A DNA stretch of 53,580 nt from Betaproteobacteria bacterium. Lineage in GTDB: Bacteria; Pseudomonadota; Gammaproteobacteria; Burkholderiales; Burkholderiaceae_C. Both the position numbers and the translations under genes were made by a program. Location of the stretch: the NCBI GenBank assembly GCA_009925925.1, contig RFQA01000002.1, forward strand, positions 1 through 53,580, written 5' to 3'. Shown here piece after piece: positions 44,133 to 53,580 of the stretch (positions are counted from its first letter, which is position 1; each line of letters begins with the position of its first letter). The notes below the pieces were generated by a model. It made no database searches. It was not told where the DNA came from and saw only the letters and a list, made by a program, of their open reading frames with translations.

Positions 44133-45269
44133 ATGAACCCTAAATTCAGCTCGATGGTGTTGCGCGATGCCCGGCGTGTCGTGGTCAAGGTGGGCTCTAG
44201 CCTGGTTACCAATGATGGTCGTGGGTTGGACGAGCAGGCCATTGGCGAATGGTGCAGGCAATTGGCGCACTTGATTCGTGATGGGCGCGAGGTCATCATG
44301 GTGTCCAGCGGTGCTATCGCTGAAGGCATGAAGCGGCTGGGCTGGACCATCCGTCCCAAGGCAGTTCAAGAACTGCAGGCGGCCGCAGCGGTTGGGCAGA
44401 TGGGCTTGGCGCAGATGTACGAGACCAAGCTCCGAGCGAATGGTTTGGGAAGTGCACAGGTCTTGCTCACGCATGCCGATTTGGCCGATCGAGAGCGCTA
44501 CCTCAATGCACGTTCTACCTTGCTGACTTTGCTGAAACTGGGTGTAGTCCCGGTGATCAATGAAAACGACACGGTGGTGAATGATGAAATCAAGTTTGGT
44601 GATAACGACACCCTGGGTGCTTTGGTGGCGAACCTGGTGGAAGCGGATGCCTTGGTCATCCTCACCGACCAGAAGGGCTTGTTCACTGCAGACCCTCGCA
44701 AAGACCCATCGGCGACTTTTGTGAGCGAAGCCTCTGCTGGCGATGTCAAGCTGGAGCTTATGGCGGGTGGCGCAGGCAGCAGCATAGGCCGCGGTGGCAT
44801 GCTTACCAAAATTCTGGCGGCCAAACGTGCGGCTGGCTCCGGAGCTTCTACGGTCATTGCCTGGGGGCGTGAGCCTGATGCACTGATTCGGCTTACCCAA
44901 GGGGATGCGATTGGTACCTTGCTGATTGCCCAGACCCAGAAAAATCAAGCCCGTAAACAGTGGATGGCGGATCACCTGCAAATGCGTGGCGCCGTCATTG
45001 TGGATGCGGGTGCCGCAGCCAAGGTGCGCGACGAAGGCAAGAGCTTGCTGCCCATCGGCATGGTGCAGGTGGAGGGTGATTTTTCCCGGGGTGACGTCAT
45101 CGCAGTACGTGACGAGACCGGCCAGGAAATTGCCCGCGGATTGGCCAACTATGCAAGCGCAGAGGCTCGATTGCTGTGTCGCAAGCCATCGACTGAATTC
45201 GAGCGCTTGCTGGGGTACGCCGCTGAGCCCGAGATGCTGCACAGGGACAACCTCGTACTCAGCCGGTAA
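44133..45269 (+). CDS. proB: Glutamate 5-kinase
   Basis: ProB phosphorylates glutamate in the first step of proline synthesis. The 378-residue protein has the amino-acid-kinase domain ([49 protein letters not shown]) and a C-terminal PUA domain (from about residue 285, [17 protein letters not shown]). Start ATG 44133 gives the family N-terminus, but the ribosome site region is made of the dispersed repeat and no good Shine-Dalgarno sequence is seen. Confidence 0.95.
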   Translation: MNPKFSSMVLRDARRVVVKVGSSLVTNDGRGLDEQAIGEWCRQLAHLIRDGREVIMVSSGAIAEGMKRLGWTIRPKAVQELQAAAAVGQMGLAQMYETKLRANGLGSAQVLLTHADLADRERYLNARSTLLTLLKLGVVPVINENDTVVNDEIKFGDNDTLGALVANLVEADALVILTDQKGLFTADPRKDPSATFVSEASAGDVKLELMAGGAGSSIGRGGMLTKILAAKRAAGSGASTVIAWGREPDALIRLTQGDAIGTLLIAQTQKNQARKQWMADHLQMRGAVIVDAGAAAKVRDEGKSLLPIGMVQVEGDFSRGDVIAVRDETGQEIARGLANYASAEARLLCRKPSTEFERLLGYAAEPEMLHRDNLVLSR

Positions 45270-45288
45270 AGCCCGCCAGACTAGTTGC

Positions 45289-45810
45289 CTACGACGGGTT
45301 GTCGATTTTCTGGGTGCCGGGCTTGGTGCCGGTTTGCAGTGCCTTGATGATGTCCGGTTTGTTGACCACCACACGGACCGAGCAAGCGGCTTGCCGCGAG
45401 AACATGCGTGCATGTTGCGACCCCAAGTTATCCAGCAGATCACGCCAGACGGGGGTGGACACCGGCGACCATATTCCATTAGAGCCGGCGCGGGCATAGG
45501 TTTTGACCTCACCGGTCAGGCACCGAATGCCTTCGTACACCGCATTGCTCGTTCCTGTCGAATTGGTCATTACGGCCACGTACCGGACGATGCCGTCATT
45601 CCCCACGTAAATGGTGTTCGGGTCAATGCCGACTTTGACAGTCACAAAGTTCGGCATTTCCAGTGGCAGTACTTTGGCGACAGAAAAGGCAGGCGCAGGC
45701 GGACCTTTTTCCTCAACCCAGTCCGGGTTGTCCAAGGAGTTCTGGGCGCAGGCAAGACCGCTGACCAGCGCAAGGGCCCACCCTACGACTGAACGCTTCA
45801 GTGTGTTCAT
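45289..45810 (-). CDS. CNP1-like family exported protein
   Basis: A 173-residue protein with a signal peptide ([16 protein letters not shown]) and a mostly beta domain containing [15 protein letters not shown] and [17 protein letters not shown] recognise it as the CNP1-like family, commonly between proB and rppH in Burkholderiales; its function is unknown. Its ATG overlaps the rppH stop by 4 bp, so it is co-translated with rppH. Confidence 0.8.
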   Translation of the reverse strand: MNTLKRSVVGWALALVSGLACAQNSLDNPDWVEEKGPPAPAFSVAKVLPLEMPNFVTVKVGIDPNTIYVGNDGIVRYVAVMTNSTGTSNAVYEGIRCLTGEVKTYARAGSNGIWSPVSTPVWRDLLDNLGSQHARMFSRQAACSVRVVVNKPDIIKALQTGTKPGTQKIDNPS

Positions 45811-46430
45811 TGAGTAGAGGGCGCGTTGGTACCCGGGTCCGGTTCGAACGAGGCGCCCGGAGGGAGCTCCAGGTGGTTGGGCTGCAGTCGGTCAAAACCG
45901 CTGTCTGCGTCCCGGGTGCGAGCACCGCCATGTCGCAAAAAACGATTGCGCGGCTCGTTGCGCGGCAAATAACGCGACAGCTCTGTCAGTGCCATTTCAT
46001 AGACACCGCGCTTGAATTCCACGACAGCATCGAGCGGTACCCAATAGTCGTTCCAGCGCCAAGCGTCGAACTCAGGGTGATCCGTGGCACGCAGGTTCAG
46101 GTCCCAATCGTGACCGACCAATTGCAGCAGAAACCAGATCTGCTTTTGTCCTTTGTAATGGCCCCGCGCGTCGCGGCGCACATACCTGTCCGGCACCTCG
46201 TAGCGCAACCAGTCCCGGGTACGGGCCACAATGCTTACATGCTCCGGAAGGAGGCCCACTTCTTCATGGAGTTCCCGGAACATGGCCTGCTCGGGAGTTT
46301 CCCCCCGGTCAATGCCACCTTGCGGGAACTGCCACGAATGCGTGCGTATGCGTTTGCCCCAAAATACCTGATTTCTCTGGTTGAGCAGGACGATGCCGAC
46401 GTTGGGTCGAAATCCGTCCCGGTCAAGCAT
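45807..46430 (-). CDS. rppH: RNA pyrophosphohydrolase
   Basis: RppH removes pyrophosphate from the 5' end of triphosphorylated mRNA and so triggers decay. The 207-residue NUDIX protein starts [17 protein letters not shown], with [14 protein letters not shown] and RELHEEVGL as the Nudix box. ATG 46430 has GGGG about 7 bases upstream; the open frame further upstream is not family-like. The last ~45 residues are proline/arginine-rich and variable. Confidence 0.94.
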   Translation of the reverse strand: MLDRDGFRPNVGIVLLNQRNQVFWGKRIRTHSWQFPQGGIDRGETPEQAMFRELHEEVGLLPEHVSIVARTRDWLRYEVPDRYVRRDARGHYKGQKQIWFLLQLVGHDWDLNLRATDHPEFDAWRWNDYWVPLDAVVEFKRGVYEMALTELSRYLPRNEPRNRFLRHGGARTRDADSGFDRLQPNHLELPPGASFEPDPGTNAPSTQ

Positions 46431-46521
46431 AATCAAACCCCAATTTTTAAACTTCATTCATTATGCACAGCGAATGCGGTGCATCAAGGTCTGGAGTTCC
46501 CTGTAGTTCACTGAGCGACCC

Positions 46522-48264
46522 ATGAAAGCCTCCCAATTCCTGATTTCCACCCTGAAAGAAGCGCCCACCGATGCCGAAGTGGTGAGCCACAAGCTCATGA
46601 TGCGCGCAGGCATGATCAAAAAGCTGGGTGCCGGCATTTACAACTACATGCCCATGGGCCTGCGGGTCATCCGCAAGGTCGAAGCCATCGTCCGTGAAGA
46701 GATGAACCGCGCCGGTGCTGTTGAGCTGACCATGCCCGTGATTCAGCCAGCAGAGTTGTGGCAGGAGACCGGTCGCTTTGACAAGATGGGTCCTGAGCTG
46801 CTCCGCATCAAAGACCGCCATGAGCGCGATTACGTGGTCCAGCCGACCAGCGAAGAAGTGGTCACTGATATCGCCCGCCAGGAAATCAAGAGCTACAAGC
46901 AGCTGCCCAAAAACCTGTACCAGATCCAGACCAAGTTCCGTGATGAGCGCCGGCCCCGTTTCGGCTTGATGCGCGGCCGCGAATTCATCATGAAGGACGC
47001 GTACAGCTTCGACCGCGATCAGGATTCGGCGAAGGCAAGCTACCAGGTCATGGCCAAGGCCTACCGCCGCATCTTCGACCGCTTCGGCCTGACCTACCGC
47101 GCAGTTGCAGCAGATAGCGGCGCTATCGGCGGCGACTTGAGCGAAGAGTTTCAGGTGATTGCGGCTACCGGTGAAGACGCCATCGTCTATTGCCCGACCA
47201 GCGACTATGCCGCCAACATGGAAAAAGCTGAAGCATTAGCGCCTGTAGCGCCCAGAGCGTCTGCGCAATCTGCTATGGAAAAAGTAGCAACACCGGACAA
47301 AAGCACTTGCGAAGATGTAGCTGCCCTGTTGGGCGTAGCGCTGAATACGACTGTCAAATCTTTGGTGCTGGCGACCGACGAGAAAGATGAGCATGGCGTG
47401 GTCAAGAAGACGCAAGTCTGGCTGCTGCTGCTGCGTGGCGACCATGACATGAATGAGGTCAAGGTCGGCAAGTTGCCGGGGTTGGCCGAGTTCCGTTTTG
47501 CCACAGTGGGTGAGATTGAAGACCATTTCGGCTGCAAGCCCGGTTACCTCGGGCCAGTCGGACTCAAGCAGCCGCTCAAGATCGTGGCGGACCGGGATGT
47601 AGCCGTCATGGCCGATTGGATTTGTGGCGCGAACGAAGAAGGCTTTCACATCCGGGGCGTCAACTGGGGTCGTGATTTGCCGGAACCCGACATGGTCGCG
47701 GACCTGCGCAATGTGGTGGAAGGCGATGCTTCGCCCGACGGCAAGGGCGTGCTGGCCATTGAGCGCGGCATCGAAGTCGGCCATGTGTTCTACCTGGGCA
47801 CCAAGTACAGCAAGGCGATGAACGCCACCTTCCTGGATGTGAACGGCAAGCCCCAGTTCATGGAAATGGGCTGCTACGGCATTGGCATCACCCGATTGCC
47901 CGCCGCTGCGATTGAGCAGAACCACGATGACAAGGGCATTATCTGGCCCGACGCGCTGGCACCGTTTACCGTGGTCTTGTGCCCGATCAATCCGGATCGT
48001 TTCCCTGACGTGAAAGCCGCAGCCGACAAGCTCTATGAAGAGCTGCTGGAGGCGGGTGTGGACGTGATTCTGGACGACCGTAATGAGCGCCCCGGCGCCA
48101 TGTTTGCGGATTGGGAGCTGATCGGTGTTCCGCACCGCGTGAACATCGGCGACCGTGGCTTGAAAGAAGGCGTGGTGGAGTACCAGCACCGCCGTGAAAG
48201 TGCCGCGACCAGCGTGCCCGTGGCAGATATCGCATCGCTGTTGCTCGGCCGCCTCAAGGCATGA
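46522..48264 (+). CDS. proS: Prolyl-tRNA synthetase
   Basis: ProS charges tRNA-Pro with proline. The 580-residue class II synthetase has motif 1-3 regions ([44 protein letters not shown]), an INS editing domain at about 225-410, and a C-terminal anticodon-binding domain ([20 protein letters not shown]). Around residues 237-256 the INS border contains a copy of the dispersed repeat in antisense, read in frame as [20 protein letters not shown]. Its stop overlaps the start of the lytic transglycosylase by 4 bp. Confidence 0.96.
   Translation: MKASQFLISTLKEAPTDAEVVSHKLMMRAGMIKKLGAGIYNYMPMGLRVIRKVEAIVREEMNRAGAVELTMPVIQPAELWQETGRFDKMGPELLRIKDRHERDYVVQPTSEEVVTDIARQEIKSYKQLPKNLYQIQTKFRDERRPRFGLMRGREFIMKDAYSFDRDQDSAKASYQVMAKAYRRIFDRFGLTYRAVAADSGAIGGDLSEEFQVIAATGEDAIVYCPTSDYAANMEKAEALAPVAPRASAQSAMEKVATPDKSTCEDVAALLGVALNTTVKSLVLATDEKDEHGVVKKTQVWLLLLRGDHDMNEVKVGKLPGLAEFRFATVGEIEDHFGCKPGYLGPVGLKQPLKIVADRDVAVMADWICGANEEGFHIRGVNWGRDLPEPDMVADLRNVVEGDASPDGKGVLAIERGIEVGHVFYLGTKYSKAMNATFLDVNGKPQFMEMGCYGIGITRLPAAAIEQNHDDKGIIWPDALAPFTVVLCPINPDRFPDVKAAADKLYEELLEAGVDVILDDRNERPGAMFADWELIGVPHRVNIGDRGLKEGVVEYQHRRESAATSVPVADIASLLLGRLKA
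47233..47288 (-). repeat. Dispersed repeat, copy F (inside proS)
   Basis: On the minus strand this reads GCTACTTTTTCCATAGC, then AGATTGCGCAGA and TGGGCGCTACAGGCGC. It has all elements of the 48-bp repeat in order and lies in the proS insertion-domain border, where the reading frame is kept. It is antisense to the gene. Confidence 0.6.
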
Positions 48265-48905
48265 GTCTTCCGCTCTCCGATTCGCTGGTTTCAAGGCGAA
48301 TCGGGCTGCAGCGCTTATCCGTCGCGTGCGGGCTGCTCTGTTTTTCGCAGCAACGCGCATGGGCGGGGGCGCAGGTGGAGGAGCCTTTGGTGGATTCAGT
48401 GCGTACCGCTCTGTCGTCCGCCATTACCAATTCTGCGCCGCCCATTCCTGAGTTTCAGGACACTGAGTCGCGCCTCAAATACCTGCGCTGGCTGGGTGCC
48501 ATGAGCGAGCGCCTCAAGAAGAAAAAGCCGGAGTGGGATGTGCGCCGGGAGTTTCTGCAAACGGTCTGGTACGAGAGCAAGCGTGCCGGTCTGGATGTGG
48601 CCCTGGTACTCGGCTTGATTCAGGTGGAGAGCAACTTCCGCAAATTTGCGGTCAGCAGCGTGGGGGCACGCGGCTACATGCAAGTCATGCCTTTCTGGAC
48701 CCGCGTTCTGGGTGATGGCGATGCCGGCAAGCTGTTTCACATGCAGACCAACCTGCGTTTCGGATGTGTGATCCTGCGCCATTACCTGGAGCGGGAGCGC
48801 GGCGATGTTTTTATGGCCTTGGGGCGCTACAACGGCTCCCGCGGCAAAGCCCCGTATCCGAACGCCGTGCTCGGCGCCCGCCGCAACTGGGAGTGGGCGG
48901 GCTAA
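48261..48905 (+). CDS. Lytic transglycosylase, SLT domain
   Basis: A 214-residue exported murein lytic transglycosylase. The N-terminal ~35 residues resemble a signal sequence ([17 protein letters not shown]). The SLT domain from about residue 110 has [10 protein letters not shown] with the catalytic glutamate, then [15 protein letters not shown] and [10 protein letters not shown]. It cleaves peptidoglycan glycosidic bonds. It overlaps proS by 4 bp upstream and the convergent GGDEF-EAL gene by 4 bp at its end. Confidence 0.9.
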   Translation: MSLPLSDSLVSRRIGLQRLSVACGLLCFSQQRAWAGAQVEEPLVDSVRTALSSAITNSAPPIPEFQDTESRLKYLRWLGAMSERLKKKKPEWDVRREFLQTVWYESKRAGLDVALVLGLIQVESNFRKFAVSSVGARGYMQVMPFWTRVLGDGDAGKLFHMQTNLRFGCVILRHYLERERGDVFMALGRYNGSRGKAPYPNAVLGARRNWEWAG

Positions 48906-50803
48906 ACCTGGCCCGCAATCGGGGTGAGGGTAGGGTGGGCCAGCCAGTAGGCCTCGAAGTCTTTGGCAGGCATGGGCCGCGCGAACAAATAGCCCTGCGC
49001 TTGATCGCAGCCCATGCGGGTAAGGGCCTCCCGGGTGGCTTCGTTTTCCACGCCCTCGGCGGTCACGGTGAGCTGCAAACTTTTGGCCAAGTGAATGATG
49101 GCGCTCACCATGGCCACATCTTTTTGTCCCTGCATCAAGCGGCGGACAAACGACTGGTCAATCTTGAGTTTATGCACCGGAAAGCGCTGCAGGTAAGACA
49201 GGTTGGAATAACCGGTGCCGAAGTCATCGATGGACATTCGGATGCCGGAGTGCTGAATCCGGCCAAGCGTAGTGATGAATTTCTCGGTGTCGTGGATCAG
49301 GGTGGACTCGGTCACCTCCAACTCCAATTGCCGCGGATCCAGGCCGGTCTCCCGCAAGGCCTGCGCAATCACGGCTTCCACATTGCCCCGGCTGAATTGA
49401 ACCGGCGACAGGTTGACTGACACAAACAGATCCGTCGCACCTTGCTGCCGCCAGGCCTGCATTTGCCGGCAGGCTTCAGTCAACACCCATTGCCCGATGT
49501 CCACAATCAAGCCCGATTTCTCTGCCAGGGTGATGAATAAGCCGGGTGACACCATGCCCAACTTGGGGTTTTGCCAACGCACCAGCGCTTCCGCCCCCAA
49601 CAGCCGGCCGCTGTGCAGGTCATACACCGGCTGGTAGTGCAATACAAACTCATCTTGGGTGACGGCCTGCCTGAGGCTGGAAATCAGGTGCAGGCTCTCC
49701 GTCACACTGCTGCGGATGTCCTCACTGAAGAAACGGAAGGTGTTGCGCCCGGCTTCTTTGGCGTGGTACATCGCCAGGTCAGCGTGCCGCATCAGTTCAT
49801 CGAACGAGTTGCCGTGTTGGGGATACAGGGCGATGCCGATAGAGCAGGATGCGAGCACTTCTATGCCCCGCAACTGAAACGGTGCCTGCATTTTCAGCAG
49901 GATGTCTTGACTGACTTTCGCCACCGCTTCGGGGTGTTGCAGGCCGGTCAGACCAATCAAAAATTCATCTCCGCCCTGCCGGCACACAATGTCGGACTGG
50001 CGCACCGATTCACGCAAACGCTGCGCCACTTGCACCAGAAAATCATCGCCTGCGGAATGCCCCAAGGAATCATTGACGTCTTTGAAGTTGTCCAGATCCA
50101 CAAACAACATGGCGACCAGATTTTTCTCTTCGGCCGCTGCGCGCATGGCTTCTGTCAAGAGCTCGTTGCCCAGTATGCGGTTGGGCAGGCGGGTCAATCC
50201 ATCGTGCTGTGCCAGATAGGTCAGGTTCTTTTCCGAGGCATGAAAACGCGCAATCTGCGCCCGTAGGCGCACTAAGGCGTTTTGCATGTCGTAGGTCAGG
50301 AACCAGACCAGAAAACCATTGATCAGCAGAATGGAGACGCTGTCGGTCAACCGGTCCAGCTCGGTGCCGGGCGTGATGCCGGTGCGCCATCCGTTGAGGG
50401 TGCCCAGGCCCAACATCACCACGCAGCCCAGCATGAAGGCCAGCAGGACCCAGAAGTGTCTTGGTCTGAGTAGCTGACCCGCTCCGATCAGGATGACCGG
50501 ATAGCCCAGCAGCGAGGAGTCGCGCAGCCCGTCGCTGAACCACATGATGCTGAACAGGGAGAGGGTGGCCACCGACAGCACCATGCCGGCAGCGGCCTCG
50601 TGGTGCCCACGGTGGTTGAGCCATTGGCTGGGCAGCATCAGCGCAGCGCCCAAGCCTAAGGAGATGACTACATCCCAGCGGGATTGCAGGCCGTATTGGG
50701 CTGCTGTGCCGCTGAAGGCGATAAACACCAGCAGCGCAAACTGGAAGACCCGGCGGCTCCGTACGGCCGCCTCTTCCACATCGTCATGACGGGGGTTGGA
50801 CAC
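48902..50803 (-). CDS. Membrane GGDEF-EAL protein (cyclic di-GMP turnover)
   Basis: A 633-residue inner-membrane protein with about five or six N-terminal helices (to residue ~180), a GGDEF domain and an EAL domain. The diguanylate cyclase site is intact (CRQGGDEFLIG) and an inhibitory I-site RQSD precedes it at the standard spacing. The EAL domain keeps AEALVRW, ELEVTES, IDDFGTGYSN, KIDQSF and VTAEGVE, so phosphodiesterase activity is expected. Cyclic di-GMP often controls EPS and pili, both encoded in this window. GTG 50803 follows AGGGAG. Confidence 0.93.
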   Translation of the reverse strand: MSNPRHDDVEEAAVRSRRVFQFALLVFIAFSGTAAQYGLQSRWDVVISLGLGAALMLPSQWLNHRGHHEAAAGMVLSVATLSLFSIMWFSDGLRDSSLLGYPVILIGAGQLLRPRHFWVLLAFMLGCVVMLGLGTLNGWRTGITPGTELDRLTDSVSILLINGFLVWFLTYDMQNALVRLRAQIARFHASEKNLTYLAQHDGLTRLPNRILGNELLTEAMRAAAEEKNLVAMLFVDLDNFKDVNDSLGHSAGDDFLVQVAQRLRESVRQSDIVCRQGGDEFLIGLTGLQHPEAVAKVSQDILLKMQAPFQLRGIEVLASCSIGIALYPQHGNSFDELMRHADLAMYHAKEAGRNTFRFFSEDIRSSVTESLHLISSLRQAVTQDEFVLHYQPVYDLHSGRLLGAEALVRWQNPKLGMVSPGLFITLAEKSGLIVDIGQWVLTEACRQMQAWRQQGATDLFVSVNLSPVQFSRGNVEAVIAQALRETGLDPRQLELEVTESTLIHDTEKFITTLGRIQHSGIRMSIDDFGTGYSNLSYLQRFPVHKLKIDQSFVRRLMQGQKDVAMVSAIIHLAKSLQLTVTAEGVENEATREALTRMGCDQAQGYLFARPMPAKDFEAYWLAHPTLTPIAGQV

Positions 50804-50876
50804 AGCAGACTCCCTGCAAGCCTCATGGGGGTTGCGGTTGCCCGGTCATTCGCGCCGGGCATACCGCCGGAGGCGG

Positions 50877-51203
50877 TTAATTGGCTTGGGTGCCGATCAC
50901 TTGCACCAGTTCGCCGGACTCGTACATCTCCATCATGATGTCAGATCCGCCGATGAATTCACCCTTGATGTAGAGCTGGGGGATGGTGGGCCAGCTGCTG
51001 TATTCCTTGATGCCTTGGCGGATGCCGTCGTCTTCCAGAACGTTCACAGTCTTGATGGTTTTGGTGTCCACGCCGCAGGCCTTGAGGATCTGGATAGCGC
51101 GGCCGGAAAAGCCGCACTGGGGGAAGCTGGCCGTGCCCTTCATGAAAAGCAGAATGTCGTTGGACTTCACCAGTTCATCAATGCGTTGTTGTGCGTCGCT
51201 CAT
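50877..51203 (-). CDS. grxD: Monothiol glutaredoxin, Grx4 family
   Basis: A 108-residue CGFS-type glutaredoxin that binds and transfers [2Fe-2S] clusters with glutathione. The active motif CGFS begins at Cys30, preceded by [10 protein letters not shown], and [19 protein letters not shown] is the glutathione-binding region. Length is normal. It is transcribed away from slyD. Confidence 0.95.
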   Translation of the reverse strand: MSDAQQRIDELVKSNDILLFMKGTASFPQCGFSGRAIQILKACGVDTKTIKTVNVLEDDGIRQGIKEYSSWPTIPQLYIKGEFIGGSDIMMEMYESGELVQVIGTQAN

Positions 51204-51315
51204 GTCAAAAATTCCGAGTAGATAGATACTCTAATTATTTCACCTTCGTCCCTGCTTGTCGCCATTTCGTGGCCTCAGCGCACGGCCGGTAAGGCTTTTT
51301 ACGATAATTGGAGGC

Positions 51316-51792
51316 ATGAACATCACTAAAAACACCGCAGTCACGCTGCAATTCAAGATTTCCGACGCTACCGGCAAGCTGCTGGACCAGAGCCAGGAAC
51401 CCATTGCCTACCTGCACGGCGGCTACGGCAATACCTTTCCCAAGATTGAAGAAGCACTCGAAGGCCAAGCAGCCGGCTTCGCCACCACCATAGAGTTGGC
51501 TCCTGCCGATGCTTTCGGCGAATATAACGAAGCCCTGTTGCAGACCATCCCCAAGACCCAATTTCCCCCCGGCGTGAAAGTCGGTGGTCAGCTCGAAGGC
51601 CGTGCTGAAGATGGCCAGACCATCGTGTTCAACGTGGTCAAGATCAAGGGCCCCGTGGTGCACCTCGACGGCAACCATCCCCTGGCCGGCAAAACGCTGC
51701 GATTTGCGCTCAAAGTGCTGGAAGTGCGTGCCGCGAGCGAGGAAGAGATTGCGCACGGCCACGTGCATGGTGCGCACGGCCATCATCACTGA
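51316..51792 (+). CDS. slyD: FKBP-type peptidyl-prolyl isomerase, SlyD-like
   Basis: A 158-residue cytosolic prolyl isomerase/chaperone. The FKBP part is split by an IF (insert-in-flap) domain (DAFGEYNEALLQTIPK), as in SlyD, with SQEPIAYLHGGYG before it. The tail HGHVHGAHGHHH is histidine-rich and would bind nickel. I chose ATG 51316 (MNITKNTAV). GGAGG sits only one base before it, closer than usual, but no better start is present. Confidence 0.92.
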   Translation: MNITKNTAVTLQFKISDATGKLLDQSQEPIAYLHGGYGNTFPKIEEALEGQAAGFATTIELAPADAFGEYNEALLQTIPKTQFPPGVKVGGQLEGRAEDGQTIVFNVVKIKGPVVHLDGNHPLAGKTLRFALKVLEVRAASEEEIAHGHVHGAHGHHH

Positions 51793-51809
51793 TTGCGAAC
51801 TTTAAATCG

Positions 51810-51846
51810 CCAGCCTCTTTGAATTTCTTTGGGAGCTGGTTTTTTG
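51810..51846 (+). terminator. Probable intrinsic terminator after slyD
   Basis: CCAGCCTC pairs with GGGAGCTGG (one bulged C), with a loop of about 14 bases, followed by six T's. It ends 114 bp before leuA. Confidence 0.6.
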
Positions 51847-51960
51847 GAATCATCTGCCAATTAATAGTAAAAATAGGCAAACTGCGCAATCGGCTGCCTG
51901 ACCTGCGGGGCTACGATACCAGTCTAGAAATTGGTGTCATGCCCTTCAGGAGTTTTTGCT

Positions 51961-53580
51961 GTGTTGTCCAACCCCGCTACCAAATACCGCGCCTTCCCCG
52001 CCATTGACCTGCCCAACCGGCAATGGCCCACGCGCAGCATCACCCAGCCACCGATCTGGATGAGCACGGACCTGCGGGACGGCAACCAATCCCTGTTTGA
52101 GCCCATGAATGCGGAGCGCAAGATGCGCATGTTCCGCACGCTGCTGCAAGTGGGTTTTAAGGAGATCGAAGTCGGCTTCCCCAGCGCCTCGCAAACCGAC
52201 TTTGACTTTGTGCGTGAGTTGATCACTGGTGGTCATGTGCCGGATGACGTGACCATCGAAGTGCTCACTCAGTCCCGCGAGCACTTGATCCGTCGCACTA
52301 TCGAGTCGCTTAAAGGCGCGCGCCGCGCCATCGTGCACGTCTACAACGCCACCGCCCCCGTCTTCCGCGATGTGGTGTTCGGCATGAGTAAACCCGAGGT
52401 CAAAGAGTTGGCCGTGTCTTCGGTACGCCTGATCAAAGAGATCACTGCCACCATGCCTGAGACCGAGTGGGTTCTGCAGTACAGCCCCGAGGTGTTCACC
52501 AGCACCGAGCTCGAATTCGCCTGCGAAGTGTGTGATGCCGTCACCGCCGAGTGGGGCGCTACGCCTGCCAACAAGGTGATCCTCAACTTGCCGGCCACCG
52601 TCGAGGTGTCCACCCCCAATATTTATGCCGACCAGATCGAGTGGATGCACACCCATTTGGCGCGCCGCGACAGCGTCATCTTGAGCTTGCACCCGCACAA
52701 CGACCGGGGCACCGGCGTGGCGGCGGCGGAGCTGGGCATGATGGCTGGCGCCGACCGGGTCGAAGGTTGCTTGTTTGGCAACGGCGAGCGCACCGGCAAT
52801 GTGGACTTGGTGACCCTGGCCCTCAATATGTACACCCAGGGCGTGAGCCCCGGCCTCGATTTTTCGGACATCAACGCCATTGCCCGCACCGTAGAGCATT
52901 GCAACCAGTTGCCCATCCACCCACGCCACCCGTATGTGGGTGACCTGGTGTTCACCGCGTTCAGTGGCTCCCACCAGGATGCCATCAAGAAAGGCTTTGC
53001 CGCCCAAAAAGCGGCCGGCCCGGATGCGATGTGGAATGTGCCCTATATGCCCATTGACCCCGCCGACGTGGGCCGCAGCTACGACTCGGTAATCCGGGTG
53101 AACAGCCAGTCGGGCAAGGGCGGTGTGGCGTATTTGATGGAAGCCGAGTTCGGTGTGATCATGCCGCGCCGCCTGCAGGTCGAGTTTTCCGGCGAAGTGC
53201 AGGCCTACACCGACAGCCACGGTGGCGAAATGAGCGCGCAAAACATTTGGGACCTGTTTGACGCCACTTACCTGAATGCCGCTGATGCGAAAGTGCGTTA
53301 CGTCGAACACCATCTGTTCGACCACCCCGGACAGACCGGTAAGGCCCATGTGCAGGGCATCCGCATCGGCGTGGAGGTGGACGGCCAGCCCATGCTGATC
53401 ACCGGCGAAGGCAATGGCCCCATCGATGCCGCAGTGCACGCCTTGCAGACGATTGGCGTGAAGGTGCAGGTGCGTAGCTATGAAGAACGTAGCACCAAAG
53501 CCAGTACTGATGCCGGTGATGCGCAGGCTTGTGCCTTCCTGGAGCTGGTGGCGACCCATGGCGACACCGGCAAGGGCGGC
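51961..53580 (+). CDS. leuA: 2-isopropylmalate synthase, 3'-truncated by the window end
   Basis: LeuA condenses acetyl-CoA with 2-ketoisovalerate, the first committed step of leucine synthesis. The frame opens at GTG 51961 ([12 protein letters not shown]) with AGGAG 8 bases upstream and runs without a stop for 540 codons to the window edge. It has the HMGL-like TIM barrel ([39 protein letters not shown]) and a C-terminal LeuA regulatory domain. It is the long form (leuA2 type, ~560 residues), so only about 20 residues should be missing. Confidence 0.95.
   Translation, partial: MLSNPATKYRAFPAIDLPNRQWPTRSITQPPIWMSTDLRDGNQSLFEPMNAERKMRMFRTLLQVGFKEIEVGFPSASQTDFDFVRELITGGHVPDDVTIEVLTQSREHLIRRTIESLKGARRAIVHVYNATAPVFRDVVFGMSKPEVKELAVSSVRLIKEITATMPETEWVLQYSPEVFTSTELEFACEVCDAVTAEWGATPANKVILNLPATVEVSTPNIYADQIEWMHTHLARRDSVILSLHPHNDRGTGVAAAELGMMAGADRVEGCLFGNGERTGNVDLVTLALNMYTQGVSPGLDFSDINAIARTVEHCNQLPIHPRHPYVGDLVFTAFSGSHQDAIKKGFAAQKAAGPDAMWNVPYMPIDPADVGRSYDSVIRVNSQSGKGGVAYLMEAEFGVIMPRRLQVEFSGEVQAYTDSHGGEMSAQNIWDLFDATYLNAADAKVRYVEHHLFDHPGQTGKAHVQGIRIGVEVDGQPMLITGEGNGPIDAAVHALQTIGVKVQVRSYEERSTKASTDAGDAQACAFLELVATHGDTGKGG

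Noticed and set aside
47236-48360. 374-codon minus-strand frame opposite proS
   Set aside because: Shadow of proS; no start context or domain.
51946-53559. 537-codon open frame on the minus strand
   Set aside because: It mirrors leuA, which is clearly the coding strand by motifs and ribosome site; the His/Gly/Val-rich translation has no family features.

Overview
The window looks like chromosomal DNA of a Burkholderiales bacterium, most likely Comamonadaceae and close to Rhodoferax. The grounds are gene order (argJ, ATPase, mutT, yacG, zapD, coaE, pilD, pilC, pilB; then ispB, rplU, rpmA, obgE, proB, CNP1-like, rppH, proS), an epsA-to-epsI exopolysaccharide cluster with a B-type exosortase and PEP-CTERM proteins, and a dispersed ~48-bp repeat of a kind I associate with this family. 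No database search was possible, so this is inference.

Layout. 1-1412 (+): the last codons of argJ, a DUF815-type ATPase and mutT. 1414-6595 (-): one tight operon, pilB-pilC-pilD-coaE-zapD-yacG (type IV pilus assembly plus housekeeping), in which zapD appears to lack its middle third. 6702-9915 (-): dTDP-rhamnose genes rfbB-rfbD and a fused, internally deleted rfbA/rfbC. 10127-11323: two convergent PEP-CTERM protein genes sharing a bidirectional terminator; the first has an in-frame stop just before its sorting tag. 11421-18729 (-): phosphomannomutase, three glycosyltransferases, UDP-glucose dehydrogenase and a secreted GH5 glycanase. 18908-26523 (+): flippase, polymerase/ligase-like membrane protein, two acyltransferase-3 proteins, a hexapeptide acetyltransferase and two glycosyltransferases; the middle of this block is visibly AT-rich. 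26537-36367 (-): the EPS operon epsA-epsB-epsL-epsD-epsE-epsF-epsG-xrtB-epsI-wecG. 36704-40293 (+): galE, a sugar nucleotidyltransferase and manC. 40414-41025 (+): a third PEP-CTERM protein. 41091 to the end: tRNA-Pro, ispB, rplU-rpmA, obgE, proB, CNP1-like, rppH, proS, a lytic transglycosylase, a GGDEF-EAL protein, grxD, slyD and the 5' part of leuA.

How it works together. Between about 6.7 and 41 kb the genes would supply activated sugars (GDP-mannose, UDP-galactose, UDP-glucuronate, dTDP-rhamnose), start a repeat unit on undecaprenyl phosphate (EpsB), extend and decorate it (glycosyltransferases, acetyltransferases), flip and polymerise it (Wzx, Wzy-like), set chain length (EpsF/EpsG) and export it (EpsE, EpsL). 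EpsA is a LuxR-type regulator at the head of the operon. Exosortase B with EpsI would process PEP-CTERM surface proteins, three of which are encoded nearby.

Most notable observations: a palindromic motif around TAGTCC-N4-GGACTA recurring in the control regions of this locus; a structured galE leader; three separate lesions (zapD, rfbA/rfbC, PEP-CTERM gene); and a ~48-bp repeat that occurs between genes and apparently inside coding sequences of mutT, rfbD, manC and proS. No insertion sequence, prophage or CRISPR array was seen.
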